This document shows, one piece after another, positions 1-10,347 of a DNA stretch of 52,950 bases; the first letter of the stretch is position 1; every line of letters begins with the position of its first letter. The DNA is taken from assembly GCF_001929375.1 (NCBI RefSeq), contig NZ_MSGO01000016.1, positions 1-52,950 of the forward strand, given 5' to 3'. The translations under genes were made by a program, and so were the position numbers. The notes below the pieces were generated by a model. That model did no database searches and was not told the DNA's origin. It saw nothing but the letters and a program-made list of their open reading frames with translations. This DNA is from Actinomyces oris. GTDB lineage: Bacteria; Actinomycetota; Actinomycetes; Actinomycetales; Actinomycetaceae.

Positions 1-1905
1 TTGCGCCACCCCTGGGGGCGCTCCTGTGCCCGGCGCCGCCCCCGCGCCGGGCCACGGCGCCGCCGAGGGCCAGTGCGGCGAGCCGGGGGCCGGCCCCTGC
101 GGCTGGTTCGCCACCTGGTTCACCGGCCGGATCGATGGCGGCAGGCCCGGAGGGGACTGCGGCGGGGCCTGGGTGAGCCCGTTGGGCGCCTGGGGAGCCG
201 GCGCTCGTTCACCGGCCGCCTGTCCCCCGTCCCCACTTCTGCGGCGGCGCCTCGCACCTGTGCTGCGTGCGCTCGAGCGGCTCCTGCTTCTAGCGGTTGT
301 GGCCTGAGCCGCGGAGTCCCTGTGTTCCCGGCGCCCGCCACGCCTCTTCGAGCGCCGCAGCAGGGAACGATGCGGGGAGCGGATCTTGCGGGCAGCAGCC
401 GCCCGCGGATCGATCCGGTCGACCAGCGCCCTGAGGGCCTTGCCCAGGGCGCTGGAGGGCGCCTGCTCCAGGACGGTGCACCCCTGGAGCAGGCAGGCAT
501 CGGCCGTCGCCGCGTCGTCGGGCAGGAGCACAATGTCCTCCAGCCCGCCGAAACGCGCCAGCGCCTCTCGCAGAGCCAGCTGGGGAGAGGGTCCTGCGGC
601 CGAGGCCCGCACCCGGTTGACGACGACCTCGACCCGACCGACGGGGTTCATGGAGGCCCCCATCTCATCGAGGAGCTGGAGCAGACGGCGCACCCCGACG
701 GGATCGGCCCCGCCGACGACCAGAATCACGTCGGCGTGCGACACCAGGTCGGCGGTCACGGCCCCGCGCCCGGGCTCGAGGGTGAAGTCGTCGACATCAT
801 CATCGGCGGGTCCACCGGCGACGTCGACGACGGTCCAGGCCGCGGCCCGACGGCACTGCGCCCACACCTCGGTCATCGAGGCCGGCGGCAGCTCGCGCCA
901 GCGCCCCGACCTCCCCAGGCCGCCCAGGAGGAAGAGCCCGCCGCCCACCGGCGCCAGGATTCGTCGAAAGCTCTCGGCGTCAAGGCGGCCATGGGTGGCC
1001 AGGCGGGCCGCTCCGGCCAGGGCCGAGGAGTCCTCCGGCATGCCGAGGAGCTGGACGAGGCTGGGAGCCTCGACGTCGGCGTCCACGAGGATCGCACCGT
1101 CACAGGCGGCCAGGCCGTGGGCGAGGGAGGCGGAGACCGTCGAGCGTCCGGGAGCGCCATGAGGCCCCCACACCAGGACGATCCTCCCGTCAGGCTCCTC
1201 ATCCGCCCGACTCATGACAACCGGGAACGCAGGCTCTGGCACGTTGGTTCCAGCCGGTCCCCGGCCGCTTCGCAGACTCTGCCCCGCCCCCTCCCCGGCT
1301 CCCGCGTCGTGAGAGGTCGGGGGCACCTGTGACGGCGCCGTTCCGCCCTCTGGGGATCCGGGCGACTGGCGCCACAGCTCTTCGAGCCAGGCGGTCTCCT
1401 GAGCGGCCGCCTTCGAGTCCGTCGAAGCGGGGGTGGCGGCGCTCAGCCAGTCGGTGCTCGCGGCCGCCGGCCCGGTCACGGCCTGCGGGACGGCGCCTCC
1501 TGCACCGCCGCGGACCGGTCCCGCCGCGGTGGAGCCTCCGTCGGAGGGCGCTGCGCGACGCACGAGGTCCTGCAGCGTCGAGCAGATGCGGCCGGGCTCC
1601 GCATCGCGTCTGAGAACCGGCCATCCCGCGCTGCGCCAGCGTTCCTCCTCGCGAGCCTCCACCAGGAGCAGCCCGCTCAGGCCTGCGCGCGCGAGTCGAT
1701 CCAGGACGGTGCGGTCGATCTCGTCGAAGCCGGTGTCCAGCAGGGCGAAGCTCGCCAAGCCGGCCATCCCCGCTGAGAGCAGCTCGGGCAGGTCGGCGCA
1801 TCGGCGGACGACGCACAGCCCGCTTCCCGCCTGGCTCAGCGCCCGCAGGATGTCGGCGTCGTCGCCGCTGAGGGCTAGGAGGACTCCGGCCCCCGGGGCG
1901 CTCAC
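1..1905 (-). CDS. TadZ/CpaE-like pilus assembly ATPase (partial, C-terminus beyond left edge)
   Basis: MinD/ParA-type ATPase expected to place or assist the Flp/Tad pilus machine at the membrane. No stop codon occurs in this frame down to base 1, so 635 codons are present and the 3' end is missing. Residues 1-120 resemble a receiver-like N-terminal domain; 120-230 is an Ala/Gly/Pro-rich linker; the ATPase domain starts near 240 with the P-loop GPHGAPGRST (247-256) and the strand ILVDAD (272-277). The P-loop lysine is an arginine. After about residue 440 the protein becomes basic, then Pro/Ala/Gly-rich. The start is GTG at 1905, whose TGA overlaps the stop of the upstream SAF gene (GTGA), so the two are translationally coupled. 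CpaE/TadZ identity follows from the fold motifs plus the CpaB-like neighbour; a generic ParA-like protein is the alternative. Confidence 0.8.
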   Translation of the reverse strand, partial: MSAPGAGVLLALSGDDADILRALSQAGSGLCVVRRCADLPELLSAGMAGLASFALLDTGFDEIDRTVLDRLARAGLSGLLLVEAREEERWRSAGWPVLRRDAEPGRICSTLQDLVRRAAPSDGGSTAAGPVRGGAGGAVPQAVTGPAAASTDWLSAATPASTDSKAAAQETAWLEELWRQSPGSPEGGTAPSQVPPTSHDAGAGEGAGQSLRSGRGPAGTNVPEPAFPVVMSRADEEPDGRIVLVWGPHGAPGRSTVSASLAHGLAACDGAILVDADVEAPSLVQLLGMPEDSSALAGAARLATHGRLDAESFRRILAPVGGGLFLLGGLGRSGRWRELPPASMTEVWAQCRRAAAWTVVDVAGGPADDDVDDFTLEPGRGAVTADLVSHADVILVVGGADPVGVRRLLQLLDEMGASMNPVGRVEVVVNRVRASAAGPSPQLALREALARFGGLEDIVLLPDDAATADACLLQGCTVLEQAPSSALGKALRALVDRIDPRAAAARKIRSPHRSLLRRSKRRGGRREHRDSAAQATTARSRSRSSARSTGARRRRRSGDGGQAAGERAPAPQAPNGLTQAPPQSPPGLPPSIRPVNQVANQPQGPAPGSPHWPSAAPWPGAGAAPGTGAPPGVAQ

Positions 1906-2669
1906 GAGGTCTTCTCCGCGGGTGCTTCCTGGCCCGTGGGCACCAGGACGAGCGCGCCCTCCTGCCCGACGGCGCTGAGAACGGCGGCGAGGGAGGCTTC
2001 GGGGACCTTGACCTCCACCCCGGTGCCGGGTCCGGAGATCAGCCCCTTGCCGGTCTCCCCGACCGAGGCGATCACCAGCCCTGTGGCCACGCGGCGGGCC
2101 CCAGATCCCTCGGCCTGTCCCGGCTGGCTGCTGGGACCGCTCTGAGCGGCCTGTCCGCCCTGTCCGGCCTGCGCGGTGGCGGGGGCCTGGGCCGCGGGCC
2201 TGCCCGCAACGCTCTCCTTGGGCACGATCCACAGATCGACGTAGTCACCGACCTTGGTTGAGGCCGGCAGGTTGGAGGCGACATTGAGGACCACTGGCCG
2301 CAGGGCCTGCTCCTGGCCGCTGTTGACGGCCGCCGTGGCCAACAGCTCCCCCTTGCGCATGGAGCGCGTGGCCACGGCGCCGTCCGGCAGGTGCCCGGCC
2401 TCGACATAGGCATCGGTGCCGGGGTGGGCCTCGACCACTGTGAGGACGCCGTCGGCAGTCAGGTCCGTCCCGGGAGCGACGTCCTGGGAGAGCACGTAGA
2501 CGCGAGTGGTGTCAGCGGCCGCATCGACCGCCCAGGCCCCCAGGGCCACGGCCGCGGCCACCAGGACCACTCCCCCGGCCATACGTGGATCCTTCCACGC
2601 AGGACGGCGCCAGCGACCACCGCGGGGCTGCTCAAGACTCGTCAGGGACCGGCTGCGGCGGGATGACAT
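1902..2669 (-). CDS. SAF domain protein, CpaB/RcpC-like pilus assembly
   Basis: 255-residue membrane-anchored protein with one N-terminal transmembrane segment (about 31-50, rich in Val/Ala) followed by an extracytoplasmic SAF domain (VLSQDVAPGTDLTADGVL and the later GELLATAAV region), then a Gln/Ala/Gly-rich linker and a hydrophobic C-terminal beta region. SAF proteins of this type (CpaB/RcpC/FlgA family) act outside the membrane in Flp pilus assembly. I chose ATG 2669 because AAGGAGGA lies 8 bases upstream; a longer reading from 2795 would run through an AT-rich promoter-like stretch and lacks such a site. It overlaps the downstream TadZ-like gene by 4 bases, supporting one operon. Which pilus subtype it serves cannot be seen because the remaining tad genes are outside the window. 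Confidence 0.82.
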   Translation of the reverse strand: MSSRRSRSLTSLEQPRGGRWRRPAWKDPRMAGGVVLVAAAVALGAWAVDAAADTTRVYVLSQDVAPGTDLTADGVLTVVEAHPGTDAYVEAGHLPDGAVATRSMRKGELLATAAVNSGQEQALRPVVLNVASNLPASTKVGDYVDLWIVPKESVAGRPAAQAPATAQAGQGGQAAQSGPSSQPGQAEGSGARRVATGLVIASVGETGKGLISGPGTGVEVKVPEASLAAVLSAVGQEGALVLVPTGQEAPAEKTS

Positions 2670-2785
2670 CACGGGAATCCTCCTTGATCTCCTGTAATCA
2701 TCGTTGGGATAAAATAGTACCCCAAGGTTATCCACAAGCGTCTTTAAGAATTGTGGAGAGGATCCGGCAGTGGGATCATCGTGGT
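2670..2785. promoter_or_regulatory. AT-rich divergent intergenic region (pilus operon / HTH gene)
   Basis: 116 bases separate the divergent SAF and HTH starts. The central part (about 2695-2760) is clearly richer in A and T than its surroundings and holds TTGTGG and TACTAT/TATTTT-like hexamers on the minus strand, so it probably carries the pilus-operon promoter. Exact boxes are not convincing. The HTH protein encoded next door is a natural candidate regulator (inference). Confidence 0.4.
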
Positions 2786-3010
2786 ATGAGCACACGATTC
2801 CTGACCATCGCCGACGTCGCCGAGCAGCTGCAGCTGTCCGCCCAGGCCGTGCGCGCCCTCATCCGCACCGGCGACCTACCCGCCATTCAAGTCGGCGCCC
2901 GCAAGCTCTGGCGCATCGAGGACCAGGCCCTGGAGGACTACATCCAGCGCCAGCTCGCCTCAACCAGGGCCATGGTCGCGGCGGGCTGGAACGAGGACGA
3001 GGAGCCCTGA
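2786..3010 (+). CDS. small excisionase/MerR-like helix-turn-helix protein
   Basis: 74-residue DNA-binding protein of the HTH_17 (excisionase-like winged HTH) family. The motif runs over residues 6-48: TIADVAEQLQLS, then the recognition helix AVRALIRTGDLPAIQVG and the wing RKLWRIEDQAL. The C-terminal 20 residues are acidic. No phage integrase lies nearby, so a chromosomal regulator (BldC-like in size) is more likely than a phage excisionase. Start ATG 2786 leaves the HTH almost at the N-terminus; no good ribosome-binding site precedes it, so a leaderless or weakly initiated transcript is possible. It diverges from the Flp/Tad pilus genes and may regulate them (inference from position only). 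Confidence 0.8.
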   Translation: MSTRFLTIADVAEQLQLSAQAVRALIRTGDLPAIQVGARKLWRIEDQALEDYIQRQLASTRAMVAAGWNEDEEP

Positions 3011-3030
3011 CCCCCGCCCACCAGCCGCCG

Positions 3031-3579
3031 TCAGCGACTGCGCAGCACCTCGATGGCAGCGGTCATGACGCTGACGACCCCTGCGCCGCCCACCCCGGGA
3101 GCGCGACGCGAGCGGCTCCCTCCCTCAGGGTCGACGGCGACATCGACATGGTCCGCACCCACCCGGACCAGCCGCCCCACCACTTCTCCGGAGCCCACCA
3201 CTAGACGCACCCGCGCTCCCCGCCGGGCGACCTCACGCATCAGAGCCGTCAGCGTGGGTCTGCGTCGACCATCCCGGGGCGCCGGGCCGGCCAGCGACAT
3301 CGCGGTGGCCACCGCACCCACCGGGACAACGGCCTGCAGCCCCTCCCCCTCATCGATGAGGACGTAGGAGGGCTCCACCCGGCACACCACGCCGTCAACG
3401 GGGACACCGCTGCGAGTGCGCAGGTGGATGAGCCTCCCCACCGAGCCTCGCAGACGGTCAACGACCTCGATGGAGGCATGCTCGGCCTCCGCGAGCTCGG
3501 CGCTCTGCGCCACCAGGTCCGCACGGCGCTCAGCATCGAAGCTGCTCTCCAGGTCGGCAATCATCGCGTCCCAGTCCAT
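3031..3579 (-). CDS. conserved actinobacterial hypothetical protein
   Basis: 182-residue soluble protein with no signal peptide or transmembrane helix. The N-terminal third (MDWDAMIADLESSFDAERR and the following 30 residues) is acidic and helical, probably a short coiled coil; the rest is beta-rich with repeated Gly-Val strands (VDGVVCRVEPSYVLIDEG; GEVVGRLVRVGADHVDVAV) that look like two small barrel-type repeats. Coding sense is supported by strong third-position GC and a GAGGTG ribosome-binding site before ATG 3579. It converges with the HTH gene 20 bases away. I know of similar unnamed proteins in Actinobacteria but no function. Confidence 0.75.
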   Translation of the reverse strand: MDWDAMIADLESSFDAERRADLVAQSAELAEAEHASIEVVDRLRGSVGRLIHLRTRSGVPVDGVVCRVEPSYVLIDEGEGLQAVVPVGAVATAMSLAGPAPRDGRRRPTLTALMREVARRGARVRLVVGSGEVVGRLVRVGADHVDVAVDPEGGSRSRRAPGVGGAGVVSVMTAAIEVLRSR

Positions 3580-3702
3580 GGGCCCACCTCACCACAGTCC
3601 GCCCGCCGAGGAAAGCACTCCGAGGCAACTCAGGTCGCGCTCCGCCACCATCAGCGCCCTCCAGTACCACACCCCCGGGCCTCAGCATGTCACACCGTCA
3701 CT

Positions 3703-3738
3703 ATTGACATCATCACACCATAGGAGTACACCTAACAT
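3703..3738 (+). promoter_or_regulatory. candidate promoter for the LysM gene
   Basis: TTGACA at 3704-3709 is followed at 17 bases by TACACC (3727-3732), with TAACAT just after at 3733-3738. The surroundings are AT-rich against a GC-rich background and lie 33-68 bases upstream of the ATG at 3772. The -35 is perfect; the -10 is weak, so the exact start is uncertain. Confidence 0.4.
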
Positions 3739-3771
3739 TATCAAACGACACCATCGACGATGGAGGGTGAC

Positions 3772-4605
3772 ATGGGAGCTCGTCAACGGCTGGCGCTCCT
3801 GACCGGAGCATCAGGGGCTGTGCTGATCCTTCTGGGACGCACGGCCCACGGCGCCGCGGAGCAGCTCGCGAAGCTCCCACCGCAGTCCTGGGGGCTGAGT
3901 GAGCTGTCGGACGCCGTCGTCGCCGGAACCTGCGCATGCGGGACCCTGGGGGCCTTGTGGCACGTGGTCTCAGCCCTCCTGGCCCTCATGGCGCTTCCCG
4001 CAGCGAACGGGCCCGATCCCCTCCGTCCAGGCGGCATCTCCGCGCTGGCCGCCAGAATCCTCGCGACCTGGGGAGCTCCTGCGGTCAGACGCATCACCGC
4101 CTCCGCACTGCTCGTCTCCCTGTCCTCGGCGCCCGCGCTGGCCGCCCAGGACACCGGCGGCGGGGACGATCTGGGATGGCGACCCACCAGCTCGGCGCCA
4201 GCCTCACCACCGTCGCAGTCCTCGACGCCGTCGCCGCTGCCCGAGCAGCCCCCTTCGAGCGCTTCGACCGGTTCCAACGACTCGGACAGCGCACACCGGT
4301 CGGCGGACTCGGCTCCGCCGAGCAGCCAGGCGGCGCAGCCCTCCACCGACCCCGGTTCCCCGCCCCCGTCGAGGCCCACCCATACCGTCGCACCCGGCGA
4401 GAGCCTGTGGTCGATCACCGCCCGCCTTCTGCCCGCCGACTCCGGCCCCGCGCGGATCGCGCAGGCCTGGCCGGCCCTGTATCGCGCCAACTCCGAGGTG
4501 ATCGGCGCCGACCCGTCCTTGATCCAACCCGGCACGGTCCTGAGTGTCCCGGACCCCCTGCCCGCACCGGGCACAACGACAGGAGGTCAGGCGCCCTCAC
4601 GATGA
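3772..4605 (+). CDS. LysM-domain membrane protein
   Basis: 277-residue protein likely to bind peptidoglycan from a membrane anchor. Hydrophobic segments lie near residues 6-22, 40-70 and 100-125 (the last ends in ALAA and could be a cleavage or stop-transfer site). A Ser/Pro/Gln/Asp-rich linker (about 130-200) leads to a C-terminal LysM domain starting HTVAPGESLWSITARLL and ending near IQPGTVLSVPDP. LysM modules bind N-acetylglucosamine-containing glycans. ATG 3772 is preferred over ATG 3760 because GGAGGG sits 4-5 bases upstream of it and overlaps the earlier ATG. Its stop TGA overlaps the ATG of a 38-codon ORF, and an Rv3235-family gene follows. Proteins of this layout beside Rv3235 and secA are common in Actinobacteria; their role is not known to me. 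Confidence 0.82.
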   Translation: MGARQRLALLTGASGAVLILLGRTAHGAAEQLAKLPPQSWGLSELSDAVVAGTCACGTLGALWHVVSALLALMALPAANGPDPLRPGGISALAARILATWGAPAVRRITASALLVSLSSAPALAAQDTGGGDDLGWRPTSSAPASPPSQSSTPSPLPEQPPSSASTGSNDSDSAHRSADSAPPSSQAAQPSTDPGSPPPSRPTHTVAPGESLWSITARLLPADSGPARIAQAWPALYRANSEVIGADPSLIQPGTVLSVPDPLPAPGTTTGGQAPSR

Positions 4606-4718
4606 ACCGCCACGTACCAGCACCGCCGGACTCCACCGCCGGACTCCAATGCCGCCCCCGACCCGCCTCCTACTCCGTGCCCACCGAGCGCCCGCCCACT
4701 GTCAGGAGCCCACCATGA
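4602..4718 (+). CDS. possible 38-residue microprotein coupled to both neighbours
   Basis: A 38-codon ORF beginning MNRHVPAPPDSTAGL fills exactly the space between the LysM gene and the Rv3235-family gene. Its ATG overlaps the upstream stop (ATGA, 4602-4605) and its own TGA overlaps the next ATG (ATGA, 4715-4718). AGGAGG lies about 14 bases upstream, farther than usual. The peptide is Pro/Arg-rich, without membrane or domain features. It may be a translational bridge that keeps ribosomes moving to the downstream gene, or chance; no homology can be judged. Confidence 0.35.
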   Translation: MNRHVPAPPDSTAGLQCRPRPASYSVPTERPPTVRSPP

Positions 4719-5230
4719 CCGCGACCGCTACCGCCCAAGCCATCCGCCCCGCACGCCGCAAGACCGGCGCTCAACGTCGTAGCCGCCCCGCACCGAGTCA
4801 CCCGACGCCGACTCGTGCGGTTCCGCAGAAGCCCTCCAAGCCCGTGAACGACTCCGGATCCGTCACACGGGAAGCCTCCCTGACAAGACGGCCCGCCGCC
4901 GGAGCCGACGCCTCACGCACGGCCGCGATCGTGGTGACTGCCGCCAGCGAGGTCCTGGCCGGGCTGCGCCCCGTGGATCACCTGGTCCGTTGGACCAGCC
5001 CCTCCCTGTTCGAGGCCCTCGCCCGCCGGGCGGGCCTGGCCGCCCGGATCCTGGGACGCCAGACGAGCCCGCGACGGCCACGCATCCGCAGCGTGCGCAC
5101 CGAGCTGACCATGTCGGGGGCCTGCGAGGCCACCGTCCTGCTGGAGGAGGGAAACCGGGTCCGGGCCGCTGCAGCACGCCTGGAGCTGCTGCGCGAGCGC
5201 TGGATCCTCACCGGCCTGGAGATGGCGTGA
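4715..5230 (+). CDS. Rv3235 family protein
   Basis: 171-residue protein. Residues 1-60 are basic and Pro/Thr-rich; residues 65-171 form the conserved domain, ending with alternating strands and helices (LTMSGACEATVLLEEGNRV, AAARLELLRERWILTGLEM) typical of the actinobacterial Rv3235 family, usually found beside secA. AGGAG at 4703-4707 precedes ATG 4715. The ATG overlaps the stop of the 38-codon ORF upstream, so translation is probably coupled to the LysM gene. In mycobacteria the orthologue also sits close to secA1. Function unknown; the small alpha/beta fold suggests a protein-interaction role (inference). Confidence 0.8.
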   Translation: MTATATAQAIRPARRKTGAQRRSRPAPSHPTPTRAVPQKPSKPVNDSGSVTREASLTRRPAAGADASRTAAIVVTAASEVLAGLRPVDHLVRWTSPSLFEALARRAGLAARILGRQTSPRRPRIRSVRTELTMSGACEATVLLEEGNRVRAAAARLELLRERWILTGLEMA

Positions 5231-5271
5231 TCCCGTCGGAACCGGGTTGGTCGCCGGGTCCCGACGGGATC
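5229..5271. terminator. convergent terminator between the Rv3235-family gene and secA
   Basis: Perfect 11-bp inverted repeat GATCCCGTCGG (5229-5239) and CCGACGGGATC (5261-5271) with a 21-base loop. The left arm begins inside the stop codon of the upstream gene. No T-run follows, as is usual in GC-rich actinobacteria. It can serve both converging genes. Confidence 0.6.
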
Positions 5272-5301
5272 ATCGACAGTCGTGTCGGCTCTCGCTGAGC
5301 C

Positions 5302-8136
<2,835 letters not shown>

Positions 8137-8444
8137 GCTGCATTCTCCCTTGGGACGTCAGATTGCGAAGAGCGACGATGAGACGCAGGCCGTATCAACC
8201 GAGCCGGCCGACTCGACATCGGCGCAGGATCGGCTCGGTATCGGCTCAGGTCTCACCGGCTACCTGCCTCCGTACTCTAGTGGACCTCGCTGGGCGGCGG
8301 CCTTTCCAGCACCGAGATTCTTCCCACCGAGGACACAGGTGGAGCACGGGGCCACAGGAGACGGCGACGGCGACTGTCCCGTCGCCGTGTGGACCGCGAG
8401 CGCCCGCAGGGGCGGGAAGGATCCGCCTGCGCCACAGTGAGGGC
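8137..8444. other. 308-bp secA/comF divergent intergenic region
   Basis: No gene is supported here. The region must carry promoters for secA (minus) and for the ComF-like gene (plus). A TAGAGT hexamer on the minus strand (8273-8278) could be a -10 box for secA but has no convincing -35. Overlapping minus-strand frames through this stretch are composition artefacts. Confidence 0.5.
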
Positions 8445-9368
8445 ATGGCCCACCACCACCGCGAGACCCGACGCCCCGCCGCACGGCGCCCGCCGCTGGG
8501 CCTGCCTGGGCATTTCTCACCGGGCCTGTCCCTGGGGCTGCCGACGAGCTGTGCGGGCTGCGGGCGCTGGGAGACGGCGCTGTGCCCGCGGTGCCGAGAG
8601 CTGCTCGAGGCCGGTCCCTTCGCCGTGGAGCACGCCGACGCCGCCGGGGACCTGGACATCTGGGCCCTGGCGTCCTACACCGGCCCGGTGCGCGCCATGG
8701 TGCTGGGGTGGAAGAACGGTGCCCGGGAGGACCTGTCGGAGGTGATGGCCCGATCCGGTCGGCGCCTGGGGCGCTGGTGGGCGCTGACGCACCCGCCGGA
8801 GGAGATCTGGGAGAGCCCGCCGTGGGACGTGCGGGCACTGCTCGTGGTCCCGGCTCCCTCCGGGATCGTGCGCCGCCTGCGCGGCCGGCTGGTGGCGGCC
8901 CGCCTGGCCGACGCCGTCACCCGGGGGATCTGCGAGCAGTGGGCCGGGCGGCGGCCCGCAGCGCTCGTCCTGAGCACGGACCTGCTGCGCCGTCGGGGCG
9001 GCGGGGCGCATCAGGCGGGTCGATCCGCCCGTCAGCGGCGGGGCAACCGATCCGCGGCTCCGCGCCTGCTGGCCGCCGTCACCGGCCTGCCGATCCTCCT
9101 GGTTGACGACGTCGTGACCACCGGGGCCACTCTGGGCGCCTGCGCCCGGGCCCTGCGGGCGGGCGGCGGGCGGGTCCTGGGGGCCCTGGCGCTGAGCGCC
9201 GCCCCGCCCCCGGCGCATGCGCGTACCGCGGTACCGGTCGGCCCCTCCCCGGCGGGCAGCGGAGACCGCGGTACTCGTCGCCATATTGATCCGGGAGCCT
9301 CCGCCTTGTCCGCCTGCGGCGATCAGGAGGCTTCCTCTGGGCGTGGCGCGCACGAAAGGGAGGCGTGA
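8445..9368 (+). CDS. ComF family protein (phosphoribosyltransferase-like)
   Basis: 307 residues. A zinc-finger-like region carries C36, C39, C47 and C50 (SCAGCGRWETALCPRC), and the phosphoribosyltransferase signature LLVDDVVTTGATL lies at 218-230. In naturally competent bacteria ComF is a cytoplasmic factor in DNA uptake; in actinobacteria the role of these homologues is unproven and a phosphoribosyltransferase activity is only inferred from the motif. The last 50 residues are low-complexity. Start ATG 8445 gives the usual family N-terminus; GAGGG is a poor site just upstream. Mycobacteria carry the homologue between lpqB and hpf in the same direction as secA; here it points the other way. 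Confidence 0.85.
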   Translation: MAHHHRETRRPAARRPPLGLPGHFSPGLSLGLPTSCAGCGRWETALCPRCRELLEAGPFAVEHADAAGDLDIWALASYTGPVRAMVLGWKNGAREDLSEVMARSGRRLGRWWALTHPPEEIWESPPWDVRALLVVPAPSGIVRRLRGRLVAARLADAVTRGICEQWAGRRPAALVLSTDLLRRRGGGAHQAGRSARQRRGNRSAAPRLLAAVTGLPILLVDDVVTTGATLGACARALRAGGGRVLGALALSAAPPPAHARTAVPVGPSPAGSGDRGTRRHIDPGASALSACGDQEASSGRGAHEREA

Positions 9369-9583
9369 ACAGCCCCGCATGGTGTACCTTATGTGGCACA
9401 ACGCACAGGCGGTTCCCGACGCCGACAAGGACAGTCGGCCGGGTCCCCGCCTCGGTGCCTGAGGGCCCTCACGAGGTGATCAGGAGGTGATGACACCAGT
9501 CCGAACCCGCCGTGAGACGTGGCGGGTACTTGTCGCACACGGCCCGTCAGGGCCGGCCCACGAGCCCAGAAAGAGGTTCCACC

Positions 9584-10234
9584 ATGGATATCACCGTCGT
9601 CGGTCGTAACGCCGAGATCAGTTCTCGCCTGCGCGACTACGTCGAGGACAAGGCCGTCAAGGTTGAGCAGTTCGACCCCCGTGTCCAGCGCGTCGAGGTG
9701 GAGGTCACCCACGAGCGCAACCCGCGCCAGGCCGACACCGCCGAGAGAGTGGAGATCACCGTCGTCTCCAAGGGCCCGATCATCCGGGCGGAGGCCTCCT
9801 CCTCGGACCGCTTCGCCGCTTTTGATATCGCCATGGGCAAGCTGACCGAGCGCCTTCGTCGGGCCAGGGATCGCAAGAAGGACCACCACCGCCGCCACAC
9901 CGTGGCCGTACCGAATGAGGACCTCCAGGCAGCACCCGGCGTGGAGGAGCCCCTCGTTCCCGAGACCGGTGACGCGCCGATCGAGGACTCCCCCTCCGCA
10001 CCCACCGAGACTGGTGTCGCCGTTGAGGCGCAGCTCGGCGACTCCCCGGTGATCGTGCGTCAGAAGCTGCACGAGGCCAAGCCGATGACCGTTGACGAGG
10101 CCCTTTACCAGATGGAGCTGGTGGGGCACCCCTTCTACCTGTTCATCGAGAAGTCCTCCAAGCAGCCCTGCGCCGTCTACCACCGTCACGGGTGGACCTA
10201 CGGCGTCATCCGCCTGGACGCCCAGGTGCTGTAG
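9584..10234 (+). CDS. hpf: ribosome hibernation-promoting factor, long form
   Basis: 216-residue ribosome-associated protein that silences and dimerises 70S ribosomes in slow growth. Residues 1-105 form the RaiA/HPF domain (MDITVVGRNAEIS ... FAAFDIAMGKLTERLRRARDR); an acidic linker (about 110-155) leads to the long-form C-terminal dimerisation domain (about 160-216, VRQKLHEAKPMTVDEALYQ ... HPFYLFI). ATG 9584 follows AGAAAGAGG. The 215 bases upstream contain no supported gene; TACCTT near 9388 may belong to its promoter. Long-form HPF is the usual type in actinobacteria. It converges with lpqB. Confidence 0.93.
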   Translation: MDITVVGRNAEISSRLRDYVEDKAVKVEQFDPRVQRVEVEVTHERNPRQADTAERVEITVVSKGPIIRAEASSSDRFAAFDIAMGKLTERLRRARDRKKDHHRRHTVAVPNEDLQAAPGVEEPLVPETGDAPIEDSPSAPTETGVAVEAQLGDSPVIVRQKLHEAKPMTVDEALYQMELVGHPFYLFIEKSSKQPCAVYHRHGWTYGVIRLDAQVL

Positions 10235-10242
10235 CCCCATCC

Positions 10243-10311
10243 GGCCCCGCGGCGCGGGGCCCGTCCAGATATCCGGGTGCTCCGTGGTCCTGACCGACCG
10301 GGGGCACCCGG
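10243..10311. terminator. double hairpin between hpf and lpqB
   Basis: Two inverted repeats lie in the convergent gap: GGCCCCGC (10243-10250) with GCGGGGCC (10254-10261), loop of 3; and CCGGGTGC (10273-10280) with GCACCCGG (10304-10311), loop of 23. Neither is followed by a T-run. The first can terminate hpf and the second lpqB. Confidence 0.55.
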
Positions 10312-10347
10312 AACTGTGTGTCGGGGCGTCGTCGGGGCGGGCGCGGA

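Noticed and set aside
1-1332. Long plus-strand open frame at the left edge
   Set aside because: It is antisense to the TadZ-like gene, arginine-rich and domain-free; the minus-strand frame has a P-loop and coupled start.
2786-3010. Excisionase of a prophage
   Set aside because: No integrase, att-like repeats or phage genes nearby; a chromosomal HTH regulator is simpler.
9379-9462. 27-codon ORF upstream of hpf, possible leader peptide
   Set aside because: No ribosome-binding site, no attenuator-like structure, and random-looking composition.
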